Below are positions 7,318 to 14,941 of a stretch of DNA of 39,542 nucleotides, piece after piece (positions within the stretch are counted from its first letter, which is position 1; each line of letters starts with the position of its first letter). The stretch is taken from positions 1 to 39,542 of the forward strand of contig JAVBQG010000052.1 of assembly GCA_031549185.1 (NCBI GenBank), written 5' to 3'. The position numbers and the translations under genes were made by a program. The DNA is from JAVBQG01 sp031549185. GTDB taxonomy: Bacteria > Synergistota > Synergistia > Synergistales > Synergistaceae. Below the pieces are notes generated by a model. It saw only the letters and a program-made list of their open reading frames with translations. It ran no database searches and was not told where the DNA came from.

Positions 7318-8676
7318 CTACCCCGTCTTCGCCCGAATTCTCCCGATCAACCTCCGCGCAAAATACCACGCCACGGCGCAGCCGGCGATCCAGGAGAAGG
7401 GCAGGAACCACCATACGCCGCGTTCGCCGAAGAGCGCGGCGAAGAGCATGGCCAGCGGCACGCGGACGAGAATCGAGCGCACGAGCTGCGCGACGGTGCC
7501 GTAGAGCGAGCGCCCGGTCGCCACGAAGAATGCGCCGAGCAGCACTTGGACGGTGGCGAAAGGATAGGAGAGGATGATGGCGCGGATGTAGAGCACGGCC
7601 AGGTCTGCCGCTTTGGCGGAGGGTTTGAAGAGCGCGATGAACGGATGGGGGAAGATGAAGAGGGCCGTCGCCGCGACGGCCATGAAGGCGCCGCAGATCA
7701 CGAGGGCCGAGGCGATGCCCTTCAGCATGCGGGGCAGGTCGCGCCGGCCGTAGTTGAAGGCCAGAAAGGGCGTGAGCGCCTGGCTGACGCCCGAGATCAC
7801 GACGGTGGAGGCGAAGTCTTCGATACGCAGGCCGATCATCATCGCCGTGACCGCGTAATGCCCGAAACCCGCGAGGATCTTGTTGACCCACCCGAAGCCG
7901 ATGGCCCCCGTCGCCGACGAGAGCGTCACCGGGATGCCGATCGAGGCGATCTGCCGCCAATAGCGCGTCAGTCCGCGCCGCAGCCTCGGCGTCACGGGGA
8001 CCAGCAGGCCCGTCGCTCCGCGCGGCCCCCACATCTTGCGATAGACATAGACGCTCGCGCACGCGCGCCCGATGAAGGTCGCGACCGCGGCGCCCTCGAC
8101 GCCCATCCCGAGGAGGAAGATCAGGATCGGGTCGAGCACGCCGTTCACGATGTTGGCGGTGGCCATGCAGACCAGCGGCGAGACGGTGTCGCCCTGGCAG
8201 CGGAAGACGCAGTTGGCGATGAAGGTGAAGGCGATGAAGGGCGCGGTGATCGGCAGCCAGAAGCCGTAGCGGTAGGCGGAGTCGAGGATCGCCGGGTTGC
8301 CGTTTGCGCCGAGGCTGTTGAAGATGGCCATGGAGGCGCCGCGGAAGAAGAACGGGATCGACAGGAGGCAGACGACGTAGGCGAGCGCGACGGCCGAGAT
8401 GGCCACGAGCTGCGCGCCGCGCCGGTTGCCGCGCCCGAGGCTCTGCCCGACGAGTGCGGTCGCCCCCGCGCCGACGCCCTCCAGCAGCGCGAAGAAGACG
8501 AGGAAGACGGGGAAGGAGAGCGAGACGGCAGTCATCGGCTCCTCGCCCAGCCACGAAACGAAAATCGTGTCCACCAGGTGAATCAGCGTGTTGAGCAGCA
8601 TCATCCCGATGGCGGGCATCGACATTCGCAGCAGTGTCCCCATTACTGGCCCGTAACCCAGATCGAGGTTTTTCAT
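7318..8676 (-). CDS. MATE-family multidrug/metabolite exporter
   Basis: The 452-residue product is an inner-membrane antiporter of the MATE type with about 12 membrane helices in two homologous halves. Family features: GPVMGTLLRMSMPAIGMMLLNTLIHLVDTIFVSWLG at the start, the loop PVFLVFFALLEGVGAGATALVGQSLGRGN, the CVFRCQGDT segment in helices 5-6, and FASTVVISGVSQALTPFLAFNYGRRD opening the second half. Substrates cannot be told from sequence. The start at 8676 has a modest GGCGGAG site. Just upstream on the same strand is a 31-codon methyltransferase remnant that keeps a better ribosome site than this gene. Confidence 0.93.
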   Translation of the reverse strand: MKNLDLGYGPVMGTLLRMSMPAIGMMLLNTLIHLVDTIFVSWLGEEPMTAVSLSFPVFLVFFALLEGVGAGATALVGQSLGRGNRRGAQLVAISAVALAYVVCLLSIPFFFRGASMAIFNSLGANGNPAILDSAYRYGFWLPITAPFIAFTFIANCVFRCQGDTVSPLVCMATANIVNGVLDPILIFLLGMGVEGAAVATFIGRACASVYVYRKMWGPRGATGLLVPVTPRLRRGLTRYWRQIASIGIPVTLSSATGAIGFGWVNKILAGFGHYAVTAMMIGLRIEDFASTVVISGVSQALTPFLAFNYGRRDLPRMLKGIASALVICGAFMAVAATALFIFPHPFIALFKPSAKAADLAVLYIRAIILSYPFATVQVLLGAFFVATGRSLYGTVAQLVRSILVRVPLAMLFAALFGERGVWWFLPFSWIAGCAVAWYFARRLIGRIRAKTG

Positions 8677-8733
8677 TCCGCAAGTATACTCCGCCTGTTG
8701 CCTTTATGGAGAAGGGCGCAGCAAAAAAGAATT

Positions 8734-8829
8734 TTATTTTTTCACCGCGGCCACGATTGACATCATGGGGCGGGGCATGTCGCTGTATCGCGCGAAAAAG
8801 TCCGCGTCGTCGTATTTGTTCTCCTTCAT
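8734..8829 (-). pseudogene. N-terminal remnant of a SAM-dependent methyltransferase
   Basis: A 31-codon frame with an excellent AGGAGG ribosome site reads MKENKYDDADFFARYSDMPR followed by eleven more residues and TAA. The YDD-x-x-FF-x-x-Y-x-x-M-x-R pattern is the usual N-terminus of a group of class I methyltransferases of about 240 residues, in which the GxGxG cofactor loop follows after residue 40. Here the frame ends before that region and about 57 bases later the MATE gene begins. I interpret it as the stump left by a large deletion; it could also be a surviving leader peptide. Confidence 0.6.
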
Positions 8830-8903
8830 CGTTTTTCCTCCTGTATAATGTCAATGGAAGTGATTCAAGTATATCTCTTCGAATGAGGAACGGGGGTTAT
8901 CGA

Positions 8904-9524
8904 ATGTCAAGAACGATCACCTTGATACTCGGCGGCGCGCGCAGCGGCAAGAGCTCCTTCGCCGAAGGGTTGGCGCTCGATCTTTCGCAGATGTCAGGCG
9001 TCACGTACATCGCGACGGCTGACTCGCAGGATCTCGAGATGGCGTACCGGATCGAACGCCACAAGAGTCGCCGGCCGGAGGAGTGGAACACCTGGGAGAA
9101 GGACATCAACACGTTGCCCGAGGCGGTCGCGAGCATGGAGGGCGTGCTGTTGCTCGACTGCCTGACGATGTACCTGACGCGGCGTTTTCTGGCCTCCCCG
9201 GCCTCGGAGAGCGAGGATGAGGCCGTGTGGGCGAACGCGGAGCAGGATATCCTCGCCTCGGTCGAAACGATGTTCGCACACGCGCTTTCGGAGCCGAAGG
9301 AACCCTCCTTCCCGTTCATATCGACCTCGCTCGAGACGCCGGAGCCCTGGTCGCACCTGATCGTCGTCAGCAACGAGGTCGGCTTCGGCCTCGTGCCGCC
9401 CTACCAGATGGGCCGGCGCTTTCGCGACATGCAGGGCCGCGCCAACCAGATCGCCGCCTCCTACGCCGACAACGTCGCCCTGGTCGTGGCCGGCCTGCCG
9501 ATGTGGTTCAAAGGGGGCGTGTAA
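8904..9524 (+). CDS. cobU: Adenosylcobinamide kinase / adenosylcobinamide-phosphate guanylyltransferase
   Basis: The 206-residue CobU phosphorylates adenosylcobinamide and then transfers GMP to it in the nucleotide-loop stage of cobalamin synthesis or salvage. Seen: P-loop GGARSGKSSFAE near the N-terminus, RIERHKSRRPEEWNTWE with the His that carries the GMP, LLDCLTMYLT and the family signature VSNEVGFGLVP. The ATG at 8904 follows GGGGG at 7 bases; an ATG at 8883 is also in frame. No other cobalamin gene is present nearby, so here it may serve salvage. An acidic insert (ASESEDEA, and EPKEPSFPFISTSLETPEP) makes it slightly longer than the roughly 180-residue norm. Confidence 0.93.
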   Translation: MSRTITLILGGARSGKSSFAEGLALDLSQMSGVTYIATADSQDLEMAYRIERHKSRRPEEWNTWEKDINTLPEAVASMEGVLLLDCLTMYLTRRFLASPASESEDEAVWANAEQDILASVETMFAHALSEPKEPSFPFISTSLETPEPWSHLIVVSNEVGFGLVPPYQMGRRFRDMQGRANQIAASYADNVALVVAGLPMWFKGGV

Positions 9525-9586
9525 TCGGGGTCAGGCCACCGACCGTTGCACACGCAGACATCCCATTTCGAAAGGAAGATCCTCCT

Positions 9587-11278
9587 ATGATATCCACCCC
9601 ACAATCGCGCGAAGAGCTCACGGTCAGGCTCGTCAACATTCCGAGCGTCACGGCGTCGCCGCAGGAGAACGACGCGGCCGTATTCGTGTACGAGCATCTC
9701 TCGAAGCTCGACTACTTCAAGAAAAATCCGTCGCACCTCGAAATGGTCCCGACACCGCTGGAGGGGGACTCGCGCCCTCTGCACACGGTGGCCGCCCGCA
9801 TGATGGCCGAGGTGCCGACGAAGAAGACGGCGGTCTTCATCGGGCATTACGACGTGGTCGAGGTCGGCGTCTACGGCGAATTGGAGCCGTGGGCCTTCGA
9901 CCCGGCCGAGCTGGCGAGGCGCTTTGCGCCGGAGGATCTCGAAGGGCGGGCGAGAGAGGACTTTCTCTCCGGCGGCTATCTCTTCGGGCGCGGCACGATG
10001 GACATGAAGTGCGGACTTGCGCTCGAGATGGAGCTGCTTCGCGACTACGACGCCGACCCGGGCCTGTTCGACCTCAATATCATCGTGCTCGCCGTGCCCG
10101 ACGAGGAGAACACCAACTGCGGCATGCGCGGCGCGGCGAAGTATCTGGCCGCATTGAAAAAGGCCGAAGGGCTGGTGTACATCGCGGGACTGAACACCGA
10201 ACCCTCCGACCCCGGCCTGCCGGACGCGAAGAACCAGCTGATTTTCATGGGCGGCCTCGGCAAGCTGCTGCCGACCTTCTATTGTGCGGGGCTGGAGGCA
10301 CACGTGGGCAACTACTACCGCGGGCTCTCCGCGACGCTGCTCTCCTCGCAGATCGTCTGCGCGGCCGAGGCCGCGCCGGAGCTGGCCGATCCGCACCACG
10401 GCAAGTGCCAGCCCTCATGGATCTGCCTCTGCCACAAGACGCTGGCCGAGGGGTACTTCGTGACCGTCCCCAGCCGCTCCGTCGCCTACTTCAACGCCTT
10501 TCTGACGACCAAGGCGCCCGCCGCTGTCATGGACGAGATGCGGACGATCGCGTACCGCGCGATCGAGGCGGCGAAGGGCCAGCTGAAGCGCTCGCACGAC
10601 GCGCTTTCGAAGATGGGCTACGAGCCCCCGATGCGCGACCACGGCGATGCGCGGGTGATTTCGTTCGGCGAGATTTACGACATGGCCGCCGCGCGCTACG
10701 CCGGCGGCGCGGAGGCGCTCTCCGCGCACGTGCGCGGCTTCTTGAAAAAACTGCCCGAGGGCGACATGCGCGACCGCGGGGTCGCGGCACTGGAGGAGCT
10801 GATCCGCATCGCGGAGGTCGCCGCGCCGTTCGTCGCCGTCGGCTTCCTGCCTCCGTACCTGCCGGCGATTACGAGCCTCAGCGGCAAGCCGAGGGCGAAC
10901 GTCGTCGTGCGCACCGCGGAACGTGTCGTCGCGGAGGCGAGAGAGCGCTACGGCGTCGCGATCGACATCGCCGAGTTCTTCGCCGGTCTGTGCGACCTCA
11001 GCTACATGGGCTTCGGTGGCACGCGCGAGGACCTGGCGCCGATCGCGAAGAACTGCCCCGGTTGGGGCGAGCTGTACTCCGTCCCGGTCGACGAGCTGAT
11101 CGAGATCGATATGCCGGTGATGAACATGGGCCCCTGCGGCTACGACGCCCACCGCAAGGCAGAGCGGCTGGAGCGGAAGTACTCATTCGAGATCCTCCCC
11201 GAGCTGATCGTCTTCATGGTGAGGGCGCTGTCGGAGGAGTGGGAGAGGTACGAGGCGGCAGAAGGGGGTCGACTCTGA
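9587..11278 (+). CDS. M20-family metallopeptidase, RocB-like
   Basis: The 563-residue product is a zinc-dependent M20 hydrolase most like RocB, the 'arginine utilization' protein of firmicutes, whose exact reaction is not settled. Metal-site motifs in order: GHYDVVE, GRGTMDMKCG (bridging Asp), PDEENTNCGMRG (catalytic Glu and Glu ligand), a TEPS ligand segment and a late GYDAHRKAERL His. The central insert between the two halves is much longer than in ordinary M20 dipeptidases of about 400 residues, which is characteristic of RocB. A peptide or N-acyl amino acid substrate would suit an amino-acid-fermenting host. The ATG at 9587 has AAGGAAG upstream. Confidence 0.88.
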   Translation: MISTPQSREELTVRLVNIPSVTASPQENDAAVFVYEHLSKLDYFKKNPSHLEMVPTPLEGDSRPLHTVAARMMAEVPTKKTAVFIGHYDVVEVGVYGELEPWAFDPAELARRFAPEDLEGRAREDFLSGGYLFGRGTMDMKCGLALEMELLRDYDADPGLFDLNIIVLAVPDEENTNCGMRGAAKYLAALKKAEGLVYIAGLNTEPSDPGLPDAKNQLIFMGGLGKLLPTFYCAGLEAHVGNYYRGLSATLLSSQIVCAAEAAPELADPHHGKCQPSWICLCHKTLAEGYFVTVPSRSVAYFNAFLTTKAPAAVMDEMRTIAYRAIEAAKGQLKRSHDALSKMGYEPPMRDHGDARVISFGEIYDMAAARYAGGAEALSAHVRGFLKKLPEGDMRDRGVAALEELIRIAEVAAPFVAVGFLPPYLPAITSLSGKPRANVVVRTAERVVAEARERYGVAIDIAEFFAGLCDLSYMGFGGTREDLAPIAKNCPGWGELYSVPVDELIEIDMPVMNMGPCGYDAHRKAERLERKYSFEILPELIVFMVRALSEEWERYEAAEGGRL

Positions 11279-11279
11279 G

Positions 11280-11627
11280 AAAGGCCACTGGGTCACCCTG
11301 GACGCGCCTGAAGGACACTTGGGGGCGCCAGCGCTTTTGGACCATGGATGACATGTCCGCCCAGTTCACCCTGTGGTACTTGCCGCAGTTCCCCAGCCCT
11401 GTGCGCATCGCGGAGATGGGCGAGAAGATCAAATTCTTCCCCTCCGGGCACAGTTTCGGCAGCATGAGCGTGCTGTGGCCGAGCATGTTCCCGGCTTTTT
11501 TCAATCTCTCGCCGATCGGGGAAAAGCACTGGGCGAGCACTTCCTCTCGGACGTCTCCATGAGCGCGATCATCTTCGTCGCCGCTTCATGGTTTCAAACG
11601 CCGTGGTGGACAGAGTTCACCCGATAG
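11280..11627 (+). pseudogene. Decayed PAP2-family phosphatase
   Basis: No intact gene is present, but two plus-strand frames together spell the core of a PAP2 (type 2 phosphatidic acid phosphatase) protein. The first reads WTRLKDTWGRQRFW (the KxxxxxxRP region with the Pro lost) and later KFFPSGHSFGS (the PSGH motif). Near 11525-11535 the match moves to another frame that reads LGEHFLSDVSMSA, the third motif with its catalytic His. The N-terminal membrane helices are missing and there is no start codon, so a 5' deletion plus a frameshift is inferred. Confidence 0.6.
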
Positions 11628-11676
11628 TAGAATCCAGATTCGTATAATCTCGTTTATACTAATCTGGATGCTACTA
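11625..11676. repeat. Long palindrome, dif-like centre
   Basis: Arms 11625-11647 and 11654-11676 are 23 bases each with only two mismatches and are separated by the 6-base spacer TCTCGT. The inner half-sites, GATTCGTATAA and TTATACTAATC, have the size and spacing of XerC/XerD arms (11-6-11) and share about 8/11 and 7/11 positions with Escherichia coli dif. It may instead be an operator or a transcript hairpin for the following gene. Confidence 0.6.
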
Positions 11677-11699
11677 TGTTTCCCGGGAGCTGATTATGC

Positions 11700-12569
11700 A
11701 TGAACGGACTCTTCCTCGGCGGCACGCGCTTCTTCGGGGTCCGCGCGGTCGAGGCGCTGCTCGCAGGTGGACACGACGTGACGATCGCCACGAGGGGAAA
11801 CCGGCGCGACGACTTTGGGGGTTGCATCGAGCGCATCGTGGTCGAACGCACGAACCCGGAGAGTTTGCGAAAGAACTTGGGGGGCAGGCACTTCGACCTC
11901 GCCTACGACAACCTCGCGTACGCCTCGAACGACGTACGGACTCTTCTCGAGAGTGTATCGTCCGCGCGTTATATCATGACCTCCTCCGCGTCGGTGTATA
12001 GAGCTGGTGGTGCGGTACTGACGGAGGCCGACTTCGATCCGTTCTCGTACGAGCTGCGATGGTGCGCGCGGGAGGAGGTTTCTTACCCCCGGGGAAAGCG
12101 CCAGGCGGAGTGCGCGCTATTTCAGCGTTATCCGGAGATTCCCTCCGTGGCGGTGCGCTTCCCCTTTGTGGTGGGGTGCGACGACTATACGCGACGCCTT
12201 CACTTCTATGTGGAGCATGTCTATCGAGGGCAACCGATGTGGATCGACAACCCGGACGCGAAGCAGGGCTTCATCCGCTCGCGCGAGGCGGGCGCGTTCC
12301 TTGCCTGGCTCGCGGAGGTCGATTGTACAGGCCCGATCAACGCCGCAAGCCGCGGAAGCATTACGATCGCCGAGATCCTCAGTTATGTGGAGCGGCAAAC
12401 CGGGCGAAGGGCGATTCTCTCTCAGGAGGGCGATCCCGCGCCCTACAACGGAAACGCCGGCTATCCCCTCGATGCGTCGCGCGCCGAGAACCTCGGCTTC
12501 GCGTTTTCGAACCTGGAAGACTGGATTTACAAGCTCCTTGATACTCTGGTTGAAGCGTGCGAAAAATAA
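11700..12569 (+). CDS. NAD-dependent epimerase/dehydratase family protein
   Basis: The 289-residue product is an extended-type SDR. The N-terminal nucleotide-binding motif is FLGGTRFFGVRAVEALLAGGHDVTIATRG (GGTxFxG variant of GxxGxxG). The catalytic block is weakly conserved: TSSASVYRAGG supplies Ser and a Tyr, but the usual YxxxK is not clear; YPRGKRQAE at about residues 128-136 is the best candidate (Tyr, then Lys four residues later). The C-terminal half (GPINAASRGSITIAEILSYVE) is typical of isomerase/reductase members acting on nucleotide-bound or other sugars. Substrate unknown. GGGAG lies 10 bases before the ATG. The gene is single, between the palindrome and an intergenic repeat. Confidence 0.82.
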   Translation: MNGLFLGGTRFFGVRAVEALLAGGHDVTIATRGNRRDDFGGCIERIVVERTNPESLRKNLGGRHFDLAYDNLAYASNDVRTLLESVSSARYIMTSSASVYRAGGAVLTEADFDPFSYELRWCAREEVSYPRGKRQAECALFQRYPEIPSVAVRFPFVVGCDDYTRRLHFYVEHVYRGQPMWIDNPDAKQGFIRSREAGAFLAWLAEVDCTGPINAASRGSITIAEILSYVERQTGRRAILSQEGDPAPYNGNAGYPLDASRAENLGFAFSNLEDWIYKLLDTLVEACEK

Positions 12570-12622
12570 CCTCATATTTTGAAGGGAGCGTAATGGAGGG
12601 ATAAAAAACCGGCACGATACTC

Positions 12623-12733
12623 TTATTCCGGTTCTATTTCAAATGGCCCGTTTTGCGTAGGGGCGCACAGTGTGCGCCCGCCAAGAAACATGATTCTTTC
12701 GGGGTAAAACGGGCGAACACTGTTCGCCCCTAC
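12623..12733. repeat. Composite intergenic repeat (unoccupied IS110 target family)
   Basis: Bases 12623-12660 match 38300-38337 at 36 of 38 positions. Directly after follow two inverted copies of a palindromic unit: GTAGGGGCGCACAGTG... at 12657-12679 and, reversed, GTAGGGGCGAACAGTG... at 12711-12733. Short outer arms CCCGTTTT/AAAACGGG also pair. The unit resembles the small palindromic repeats scattered between genes in many bacteria. At 38300 the same sequence is cut at GTAG by the IS110 element. Confidence 0.85.
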
Positions 12734-12774
12734 AATAATAACAATCGTATTGATTTAGAATCAGAATAACATAT

Positions 12775-12812
12775 ACGAACGCCCGGCCGATTTTTTCTGG
12801 CCGGGCGTTCGT
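12775..12812 (-). terminator. Probable terminator of the gyrB-chaperone operon
   Basis: ACGAACGCCCGGCC and GGCCGGGCGTTCGT form a 14 bp perfect stem around a 10-base loop, 6 bases after the last gene of the minus-strand operon. No U-run follows on the minus strand, but stem strength and position fit an end-of-operon signal. Confidence 0.55.
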
Positions 12813-12818
12813 CGTTCG

Positions 12819-14927
12819 TCAAAACGGCACGTCCTCCTCCTCGTCGAAGTCGAGCGTGCGCTGGCGGGCGTTTGCGTTTTCTTTTGCCCTGCCGCCTCTG
12901 GTTTTTCTTTTTTCCGGTTCTCTCTTCTCTTCTTCCCTGAACATGGCTTCAATGATCTCGTCGAGGTCGTCCGGCCATGCCTTCGGCCTGTCGATTTTTT
13001 GGCCCTTCTTCAACAGCGTGAACAGACGCACGGCCTCGCCGATGAAGGAGCCTGGTTTCCGGATTCGGGCGGGAATTTCCTGAAACGCCTCGAGTGCGCC
13101 CGCGATGAGAAGCGTTTTGCTCGCTTTGTTCGTCATCTTCTCTACGAGCCATGCCACATCATGCCAATACGAATCGTCGCCGGGGGTTTGCATAAAATGG
13201 GGGATCATCGCCCGAAGAAGGCGCAGGAGAAATTCCGGCGCGACCTCCGGCCATGTCGACAGAAAGGCGAACAACATCGTCCCGAAGCAGAAGGCATTTC
13301 CCTTTGCCGTCTCTATCGCTGCGAAGAACGCCTCGATTTTCTCCTCGTCCTTTGTCAATCGGTGTTTGCCTCCGTCGAGACAGAGGGCACAGAAACGCCC
13401 CTGCGGATCCTCCCGGGGAATGCTTTCCGCCGCCAGTTTCAAAACCCCATTCGATATTTTGTCCCACATACAGCCGGGCTCTTCATCCAGGATCGAGCAG
13501 AGCGAATCGTCGAGCACCTCGCTCAGCCATTCGGAGAGAAGAGAGCCGAAGCTGGCCGCGTCCAGAATCGCGCCGACTGCGCGTAGTGCTTCGAGGGGAG
13601 GATTGCTCTGCTGGAAGAGTTCCGCCAGGCGGCGGATGTCCTTCGTATGCAGCGAAAGGGGGGGGCGGGATGCGAGGAGCTGTTTGATCTTCTGAGAGGT
13701 GCCGCGCGACGTAAGAGTCAGGAGGACGAGGGAAGAGGGCGCCATCGCCTCGAAAGGCAGGTCGAAATCCGCCAGATATGGCGCAAGATCGATGTCCCGA
13801 TTGAACAGGATGCAATCGAAAGCGTCCCGGATCTTTCGATCCCATGGATTGCCCAAGCGCCACTTTCGCCCGATTTGGGCGAACGATTGAAAGATATGCA
13901 GCAAATAACGGCTGTCCATATCGAGAAGCCAGTCGGGGTTTTTCACCATACTCTCGTGGATGGCGATGGCAAGCAGGGTATATCGTTCTGGCTCGGAGGA
14001 CTCGCGATAGAGCTTTTCGATCGTGACGACCTGATCGAGAACGCATGCGTTCGCCGGCAGCCGGAGGAGTTTTTCGTAGGCGGCCCTGAACGGCTCGAAG
14101 GTTTTGTCTTCCTCGCGGAACGAAAGCGTCAGCACGCGGGCCGTCAACTCCCACTCGCGTCCGTATTTCCGCCCGCCGTCGCGGCAGAAATAATCCCACA
14201 ACCCGAACACGGCCGGGTGAGCCTGGCCCGGTGGGATGTTCCGAATCCTCTCCACTCGCCAGATTTCGCGCATGGCGGCCCCGGCTGCGTCTTTTCTGTG
14301 AAGCGTGCGGAGCAACTCCGCAATGGCGCGGATCGCGCGGAACGTGTTGCCTGCGGGCGAGGCGGCGGTCGCAGCCGCAAGCTCATCCGCCGTCTTGAGG
14401 AAGTTCGTAAAGGGGGTCAGGTTTTTGGCCATGGGCAGAGCGGCGAACTGCGACGCGAGCTTTTCCGCCAGGTCTTCGACGCCGCCCTTTTCCCTCGCTT
14501 TTTCGCGTCGTTTTCCCCCGGCGAGCGCCTCCAGTTTGTGCCGCAGTGTGGCGTACGGTTCGGGCAGCCCATCGCCGGCGAGCGGCGAAAGCTCGCCGGC
14601 GCGTTCGTCGTAATGGAGAAAATCCACGACGTTGCGGGCGCAATCGAGGAGAACGTCATCGCCCGCGCCGCCCTCTTTCGCCTCCGCAAGGATCAGTTTC
14701 GCCGCCTCTCGGGCGCTCTCGAGATCGCCGTCGACGAAGAGGGCCTGCGTCATGCAGTTGTAAAGCCCGTCATGCCACCGTGCGGCCCACTCCGTCTGCT
14801 CCGACAGTCCGCGGTCCCGCAGATAAAGGGAGACGAACGCACCCCATTTGCGGTTGCGCCAATGTTTGGCCAGGCGTTCCCTCAACGGGAGGTTCTGCTG
14901 CGTCTTCTGTTTCTTCTTTTTCGACAT
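12819..14927 (-). CDS. Unknown 702-residue helical protein with SSB-like acidic C-terminal tip
   Basis: I do not recognise a named family. The product is rich in Lys, Arg, Glu, Leu and Ala, lacks signal peptide and membrane helices, and looks helical throughout, possibly as helical repeats. The N-terminus is very basic (MSKKKKQKTQQ). The last 40 residues are a disordered-type tail: basic (KRKTRGGRAKENANARQR) and then LDFDEEEDVPF at the very end. That tip closely resembles the C-terminal peptide of single-strand-binding protein SSB (DFDDDIPF type), which docks onto repair and replication proteins; QRTLDF also resembles a sliding-clamp-binding motif. It lies 14 bases after the Hsp70 gene, in the same operon, so a client, adaptor or effector of that Hsp70 is inferred. 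The start at 14927 has only a weak ribosome site. Confidence 0.75.
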   Translation of the reverse strand: MSKKKKQKTQQNLPLRERLAKHWRNRKWGAFVSLYLRDRGLSEQTEWAARWHDGLYNCMTQALFVDGDLESAREAAKLILAEAKEGGAGDDVLLDCARNVVDFLHYDERAGELSPLAGDGLPEPYATLRHKLEALAGGKRREKAREKGGVEDLAEKLASQFAALPMAKNLTPFTNFLKTADELAAATAASPAGNTFRAIRAIAELLRTLHRKDAAGAAMREIWRVERIRNIPPGQAHPAVFGLWDYFCRDGGRKYGREWELTARVLTLSFREEDKTFEPFRAAYEKLLRLPANACVLDQVVTIEKLYRESSEPERYTLLAIAIHESMVKNPDWLLDMDSRYLLHIFQSFAQIGRKWRLGNPWDRKIRDAFDCILFNRDIDLAPYLADFDLPFEAMAPSSLVLLTLTSRGTSQKIKQLLASRPPLSLHTKDIRRLAELFQQSNPPLEALRAVGAILDAASFGSLLSEWLSEVLDDSLCSILDEEPGCMWDKISNGVLKLAAESIPREDPQGRFCALCLDGGKHRLTKDEEKIEAFFAAIETAKGNAFCFGTMLFAFLSTWPEVAPEFLLRLLRAMIPHFMQTPGDDSYWHDVAWLVEKMTNKASKTLLIAGALEAFQEIPARIRKPGSFIGEAVRLFTLLKKGQKIDRPKAWPDDLDEIIEAMFREEEKREPEKRKTRGGRAKENANARQRTLDFDEEEDVPF

Positions 14928-14941
14928 CGCCGTTTCGCGGA

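Noticed and set aside
7546..8760. A 404-codon plus-strand frame opposite the MATE gene
   Set aside because: Antisense shadow, extremely rich in Glu, Arg, Asp and Gly with no hydrophobic core.
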